A DNA stretch of 64,000 nucleotides from Nitrospirillum sp034653355. GTDB lineage: Bacteria > Pseudomonadota > Alphaproteobacteria > Azospirillales > Azospirillaceae. The position numbers and the translations under genes were made by a program. The notes beneath the pieces were generated by a model. The model worked only from the letters and a program-made list of their open reading frames with translations, had not been told where the DNA came from and made no database searches. The stretch lies in assembly GCF_034653355.1 (NCBI RefSeq), contig NZ_JAYEER010000003.1, positions 1,488,001 through 1,552,000 on the forward strand, in the 5' to 3' direction. This document shows, one piece after another, positions 60,382-64,000 of this stretch (its first letter is position 1; each line of letters begins with the position of its first letter).

Positions 60382-61263
60382 ATGGTCCGTCACACTGCCG
60401 TCGGCGCTGTGGTGTCAAGTTTGCTTGTCTTTGGCGCCCTGGCTGGCCCGGCGCGTGCGGCAGGCACCGATGCCATCAACGATTACTTCAACAATTGGTA
60501 CGCCCGCGTGGATCAGGCCCAGTCGACCCAGCCCAGCTGGGTGACGCCCCTGGTTACGGTGACCCCGCGGCTGGAGCAGGAATTCCGCTTCGACCAGACC
60601 AACCAGTACCAGGGCACCGGCGCCATGGTTCGCAACTATGGCGGCGGCAAAGGCCTGGAGTTGATCCCCACCGCCACCACCGAGGTGGTGCTGAACATCC
60701 CGCCCTACCAGGTGCGCAGCAACGTCAAGCCGGTGCAGGGCTTCGGGGATGACCCCGTGCTGCTGGTGAAGCAGCGCCTGCTGTCCGCCAATGCGGAGGA
60801 AGGTGACTACATCGTCACGGCCTTTCTGGGCTTCCAGGCGCCCACCGGCATCAAGGCCTTCACCAACGACGCCTGGCTGGTGACGCCAACGCTGGCCGCC
60901 GGCAAGGGCTTCGGCCGCTTCGACGTGCAGGGCACCGTGGGCGTGGCCATCCCCATGGCGCATGAGAACACCATCGGCACGGCGGTGGCGACCAACGTCA
61001 CCTTCCAGTATCACCTGGACGACTATTTCTGGCCGGAGCTGGAGGTGAACGACACCTACTGGTCCGGCGGCCTGCGCGACGGCAAGAACCAGGTGCTGCT
61101 GACCCCCGGCATCATCTTCGGCCGCTTTCCGCTGGGCAGCCATTCCAAAGCCAACTTCGGCTTCGGTTACCAATTCGCCGTTTCGCCCAGCCTGCAGCGG
61201 GAGCCGGCGCTGACCCCGACCCTGGACCACGCCTGGGTCTTCACCGGCCGCGTCTCGTTCTAG
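60382..61263 (+). CDS. Putative outer-membrane transporter-like protein
   Basis: This 293-aa protein has a signal peptide (ends GPARAAGTDA) and repeated beta-strand patterns (VTPRLEQEFRFDQTNQYQG, GRFDVQGTVGVAIPMAHEN, NVTFQYHLDDYFWPELEVND, KANFGFGYQFAVSPSLQ). It ends in the aromatic outer-membrane signal VFTGRVSF. I recognise it only as one of the hypothetical outer-membrane proteins often called transporter or phenol-degradation MetA-like; its function is unknown. It stands alone between the GlxA regulator and the convergent MarR gene. Confidence 0.7.
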   Translation: MVRHTAVGAVVSSLLVFGALAGPARAAGTDAINDYFNNWYARVDQAQSTQPSWVTPLVTVTPRLEQEFRFDQTNQYQGTGAMVRNYGGGKGLELIPTATTEVVLNIPPYQVRSNVKPVQGFGDDPVLLVKQRLLSANAEEGDYIVTAFLGFQAPTGIKAFTNDAWLVTPTLAAGKGFGRFDVQGTVGVAIPMAHENTIGTAVATNVTFQYHLDDYFWPELEVNDTYWSGGLRDGKNQVLLTPGIIFGRFPLGSHSKANFGFGYQFAVSPSLQREPALTPTLDHAWVFTGRVSF

Positions 61264-61272
61264 GCGGGCCGG

Positions 61273-61710
61273 TCAGGTTGGGACGCTCAGGCCGCCCAGG
61301 GTGTTGCGCAGGGCGGCCGCCTTGTCCCCGCCATTGGCCGCCTCGAATTCCCGCTGGGCTTCCCGCCACAGGGGGGTGCCGGCGCGCAGGGCCTCGCGGC
61401 CTTTGTCGGTCAGGGTGATTTCATGGCTGCGCCGGTCGGTGGGGCAGGGGGTGGTCTGGATCAGACCCTCCCGCTCCAGCGGGCGCAAATTCTTGCCGGT
61501 GGTGGTGCGATCCAAATCCAGGCGCGCCGCCATCTCGTTCACCGACAGCGTGCCGGCCTCGTACACCATCGCCAGCATCGAGAACTGCGTTATGCGCAGA
61601 CCGGTGGGCGCCAGTTTGGCGTCATAGAAGTTGGTCATCCGCCGGGCCGCCCGCCGTAGGGCGCCGCAGTTGCAATGGGCGACGCCGTCGCGCTGCTGGT
61701 CGAAACTCAT
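61273..61710 (-). CDS. MarR family transcriptional regulator
   Basis: From ATG 61710, behind a GGAGAGCGG site, the product is 145 aa. The MarR winged helix is typical: TGLRITQFSMLAMVYEAGTL, EMAARLDLDRTTTGKNLRPL, EREGLIQTTPCPTDRRSHEI. Near the N-terminus HCNCGALRRAARRMT holds two close cysteines that could sense oxidation. It is divergent from a MATE efflux gene, and a 40-bp operator-like palindrome lies between them, so it probably represses both genes until an inducer binds. Confidence 0.92.
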   Translation of the reverse strand: MSFDQQRDGVAHCNCGALRRAARRMTNFYDAKLAPTGLRITQFSMLAMVYEAGTLSVNEMAARLDLDRTTTGKNLRPLEREGLIQTTPCPTDRRSHEITLTDKGREALRAGTPLWREAQREFEAANGGDKAAALRNTLGGLSVPT

Positions 61711-61760
61711 TCCGCTCTCCTTCCGCCGCTGTTTTATCAGGCGCTGGCGCACCGCGCCAG

Positions 61761-61800
61761 ATAGGAGTATATGCGTCTATATAAGAGCATATCCTCCTAT
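61761..61800. promoter_or_regulatory. MarR operator-like 40-bp palindrome
   Basis: Arms ATAGGAGTATATGC and GCATATCCTCCTAT match at 13 of 14 positions around a 12-bp AT-rich centre that contains TATATAA, a likely -10. The site lies midway between marR and the MATE gene, as expected for a shared operator. Confidence 0.75.
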
Positions 61801-61823
61801 TCATCAAGATGGGGACGCGTATC

Positions 61824-63248
61824 ATGACCACCGACATCGGCACGGCGCCGGCCGAGACCTTATCCGAGGCCGGGGAAGGCGCCCGGGTGGAGGCCAGGCC
61901 GGTGCCACCCGCCCGCCACGCCCTGCTGCACGGGGCCATCGTGCCCACCATGCTGCGCCTGGCCCTGCCCACCATCGTGGTGTTGGTCATCCAGACGGCC
62001 GTCGGCGTGGCGGAGACGTATTACGTCAGCGCGCTGGGCACGGACGCCCTGGTGGGGGCGGCCCTGGTGCTGCCGGTTTCCATGCTGATGACCATGGTGG
62101 CGGCCGGCGGCATCGGCGGCGGCGTGGCGGCGGCGGTGTCGCGTGCCATGGGAGCGGGGCGGGCGCGCGACGCCAACGCCCTGGTGTTCCATGCCCTGGT
62201 CCTCGCCGCCGCCTTTGGCCTGGTCTTCACCCTGGCGCTGCGGCTGGGCGGGCCGGCGTTGTACCGGCTGCTGGGCGGCACCGGCGGGGCGCTGGACGCG
62301 GCGCTGTCCTATTCCGGCTGGCTGTTCGCCGGCGCCATTCCGGTGTGGATCATCAACCTCATGTCGGCCGTGCTGCGCGGTATCGGCAATGTACGGGTGC
62401 CGGCGTTGGTCACCCTGGTGGGGGCTGCGGTCATGATCCCGCTATCGCCCTTCCTGATCTTCGGCATCGGGCCCATCCACGGTTTCGGTGTCGCCGGCGC
62501 CGGCATGGCGGTCAGCGGCTATTACACCGTGGCGGCGGTGGCGTTGCTGGGCTATCTGGCGCGCGGTCGCTCGGGCCTGACCCTGCGCCGCGTCCCGCTG
62601 GAGGGGCGCTTGTTCCGCGACATCCTGGGCGTGGGCGTCGTCTCGGCCCTCAGCGCCTTGCAACTGAACCTGATCACCATCCTGGTGACCGGCGCCGTCG
62701 GCCGCTTCGGGACGGAGGCGCTGGCCGGCTTCGGCATGGGCTCCCGCCTCGACTACCTGCTGATCCCGCTGCTGTTCGGCCTGGGCACGGCGGTGTTGAC
62801 CTTGGTGGGCACGGCCATGGGGGCGGGAAACCAGGCCCGGGCGCGCCGCGCCGCCTGGATCGGCGCCCTGATGGGGGCAGCGGTGACCGAGGCGATCGGC
62901 CTGGGCGTGGCGCTGTGGCCGTCCGCCTGGGTCGACCTGTTCAGCCATGACCCCGCCGTGCTGGCCCATGGCGCCCATTACCTGCGCACGGTGGGGCCGG
63001 TCTATGGCGCGGTCGGCCTGACCTTCATCCTGGGCTTCGCCTCCCAAGGCGGTGGCCGGCCCCTGTGGGCCTTCCTGGCGGGTACGCTGCGCCTGATTGT
63101 CGCGGCGGGGCTGGGTTGGCTGGCGGTGGGTCTGGGCGCCAGCCTGGGCACCCTGTTCGCGCTGGTGGCCGCGGCCTCCCTGGCTTCGGCCGCGCTATGC
63201 GTCACCGCCACCCTTACCGGTGCCATCTGGCGGCCGGGGCGGGAGTGA
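61824..63248 (+). CDS. MATE family efflux transporter
   Basis: From ATG 61824, with GGGGAC upstream, the product is 474 aa with 12 helices in two halves: TMLRLALPTIVVLVIQTAVG, AETYYVSALGTDALVGAAL, then in the second half LQLNLITILVTGAVGRFG and LAGFGMGSRLDYLLIPLLFG. MATE proteins export cationic drugs or metabolites using Na+ or H+. Control by the divergent MarR through the 40-bp palindrome is likely. ATG 61809 is an alternative start. The substrate is unknown. Confidence 0.92.
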   Translation: MTTDIGTAPAETLSEAGEGARVEARPVPPARHALLHGAIVPTMLRLALPTIVVLVIQTAVGVAETYYVSALGTDALVGAALVLPVSMLMTMVAAGGIGGGVAAAVSRAMGAGRARDANALVFHALVLAAAFGLVFTLALRLGGPALYRLLGGTGGALDAALSYSGWLFAGAIPVWIINLMSAVLRGIGNVRVPALVTLVGAAVMIPLSPFLIFGIGPIHGFGVAGAGMAVSGYYTVAAVALLGYLARGRSGLTLRRVPLEGRLFRDILGVGVVSALSALQLNLITILVTGAVGRFGTEALAGFGMGSRLDYLLIPLLFGLGTAVLTLVGTAMGAGNQARARRAAWIGALMGAAVTEAIGLGVALWPSAWVDLFSHDPAVLAHGAHYLRTVGPVYGAVGLTFILGFASQGGGRPLWAFLAGTLRLIVAAGLGWLAVGLGASLGTLFALVAAASLASAALCVTATLTGAIWRPGRE

Positions 63249-63254
63249 TTCCGC

Positions 63255-63284
63255 AAGGTTGCATTAACTGTATATTGCAATCTT
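63255..63284. repeat. 30-bp imperfect palindrome
   Basis: AAGGTTGCA and TGCAATCTT (8 of 9 pairs) around a 12-base AT-rich centre, just after the MATE stop. The AT-rich tract and position ahead of the DUF1843 array suggest an operator/promoter; a terminator is less likely because the loop is long and the T run weak. Confidence 0.4.
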
Positions 63285-63514
63285 TTAAGTTGACTAACTG
63301 AGCGCTCCACGCCAGAAAAGTCGGGCAAGACCAAGAAACCCGTGGCCTGACCATCCTGCCGCTTGGGAGGCGGCGCCCATCCGCTGGACCCGCCGCCCAG
63401 TCCGCGGGGACCGTCCTGTTTTTGATCATACGTCCCGTGATGTCAGGCCCCCGCCCTCGGGCGGGGTGGTCGCGCCCGCACGCCTTCCGCGATCTTCAAA
63501 ACAGCGAGGAAACA

Positions 63515-63697
63515 ATGACGATCATTCAGCCTTATGGCGTCGCCATCACCCAGGCCATCGCGAGCGGCGACCTGGAGGAAATGAAGCGGGCCAAGGCCCT
63601 GGCCGAGGACCATGTGCAACGGTACGGCGACATCCCGACGCTGCTGACGCACCTGAAGGCGGCCATCGCCAAGCTCGAGGCCGGCAAGACGCCCTGA
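63515..63697 (+). CDS. DUF1843 small protein, copy 1
   Basis: This 60-aa protein is preceded by a GAGGAAAC site. It carries the DUF1843 pattern: PYGVAITQAIASGDLEEMKR, then ALAEDHVQRYGDIPTLL and LKAAIAKLEAGKTP. It is predicted to be all helical and has no signal or membrane segment. It is first of at least three tandem paralogues, 59 bases before copy 2. Function is unknown; the same motif occurs in proteins of about 60 aa elsewhere, often in repeats. Confidence 0.8.
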   Translation: MTIIQPYGVAITQAIASGDLEEMKRAKALAEDHVQRYGDIPTLLTHLKAAIAKLEAGKTP

Positions 63698-63756
63698 TCC
63701 CGCCCGTCGGGACAGGCCTTCCCATATCCGCAACAACAACTTATGAGGGATATATC

Positions 63757-63936
63757 ATGAGTCACATCCCGCTCTACGCCGTCGCCGCCACCCAGGCCAT
63801 CGCCAAGGGCGACCTGGCGCAGCTGAAGAGCCTGCATGCCGAAGCCGAGAAGCATCTGCAGGAGTACGGCGACGTCGCCACCGTTCTGCAGTTGCTGAAG
63901 GTGGAAATCGCCAAGGCCGAGGCCGGCAAGCCCTGA
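63757..63936 (+). CDS. DUF1843 small protein, copy 2
   Basis: A 59-aa paralogue of copy 1: PLYAVAATQAIAKGDLAQLK, then EAEKHLQEYGDVATVLQLLK and VEIAKAEAGKP. Identity to copy 1 is moderate, with the YGD and KxxIAKxEAGK positions fixed, so the duplication is not recent. A weak GAGGGAT site precedes it. The next copy starts 28 bases later. Confidence 0.8.
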   Translation: MSHIPLYAVAATQAIAKGDLAQLKSLHAEAEKHLQEYGDVATVLQLLKVEIAKAEAGKP

Positions 63937-63964
63937 ATCCAGGCACTTAACCGAGGAGGAGCCC

Positions 63965-64000
63965 ATGTCATCCGTTCACACCCTGTACGGTGTCGCCATC
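63965..64000 (+). CDS. DUF1843 small protein, copy 3 (cut by window end)
   Basis: Only the first 12 codons are visible. They read SSVHTLYGVAI after the start, matching the beginning of copies 1 and 2, behind a strong GAGGAGG site. The gene continues past the window, so the array has at least three members. Confidence 0.75.
   Translation, partial: MSSVHTLYGVAI

Noticed and set aside
1..64000. tRNA, rRNA, insertion sequences, prophage or CRISPR arrays
   Set aside because: I scanned the gaps for CCA-type tRNA ends, transposase or integrase motifs and spaced repeats and found none that I could support.

Overview
This is a high-GC chromosomal window from an alphaproteobacterium. Three things point to Rhodospirillales, probably the Azospirillaceae (Azospirillum/Niveispirillum/Nitrospirillum): the RNase E, amidase and PBP1A block, the RpoE-ChrR sigma/anti-sigma pair, and the mixture of LuxI/LuxR, lipid A and TonB-receptor genes. 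Genus is inference; no rRNA or marker gene was available to test it. I saw no tRNA, rRNA, CRISPR array, transposase or integrase.

Layout. 0.3-2.7 kb: AraC regulator, a damaged RelB/ParE-type toxin-antitoxin locus and a DMT exporter. 2.7-8.3 kb: tannase-family esterase, TonB receptor and a divergent MHS permease, likely an aromatic-ester uptake and use module. 8.3-16.9 kb: PEBP protein, AraC regulator, a 1019-aa winged-helix/STAND ATPase regulator, SDR, Gfo/Idh/MocA oxidoreductase and a DHA2 exporter. 17-21.6 kb: archaeal-type lumazine synthase-like protein, MaoC protein, and an HxlR-EmrA-EmrB efflux operon behind paired operators. 21.6-28.4 kb: lone catalase C-terminal domain, EAL phosphodiesterase, di-heme peroxidase with divergent AcpA-type phosphatase, a candidate PD-(D/E)XK toxin with an NTF2-fold immunity partner, and a small outer-membrane barrel. 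28.7-33.8 kb: Sfp-type PPTase, a TonB receptor behind a cobalamin riboswitch, and a RhlE-type helicase.

33.9-39.6 kb is the most coherent regulatory block. An ECF sigma factor (RpoE/ECF11 type) and its ChrR anti-sigma sit among genes for DUF2177, DUF1295, DUF1365 and cyclopropane-fatty-acid-synthase-like proteins. Three matching promoter sequences (TGATCC, 15-16 bp spacer, CGTATA/T) precede the three transcription units. This looks like a singlet-oxygen response that remodels membrane lipids. At 39.6-42.5 kb a cytochrome P450 lies directly downstream of luxI, with luxR divergent, suggesting a quorum-controlled oxidation. An FNR-type box precedes a TauE/SafE-like membrane protein at 42.5 kb.

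43.3-50.3 kb: hydrolase, COG3146 acyltransferase, RidA, a four-gene lipid A/envelope operon (GT2, LAB_N, ArnT-like GT39, PAP2) and a nicotinamidase. 50.5-58.3 kb: conserved core block of rne, amidase and PBP1A. 58.4-64 kb: SDR with divergent GlxA-type regulator, an outer-membrane protein, MarR/MATE around a long operator, and the start of a tandem array of DUF1843 small proteins cut by the window end.

Four reading-frame breaks occur. Three are apparent one-base losses in G or C runs (7649, 20007, 48237), which raises the possibility of consensus errors; the fourth, in the ParE-like toxin, is an apparent extra base.
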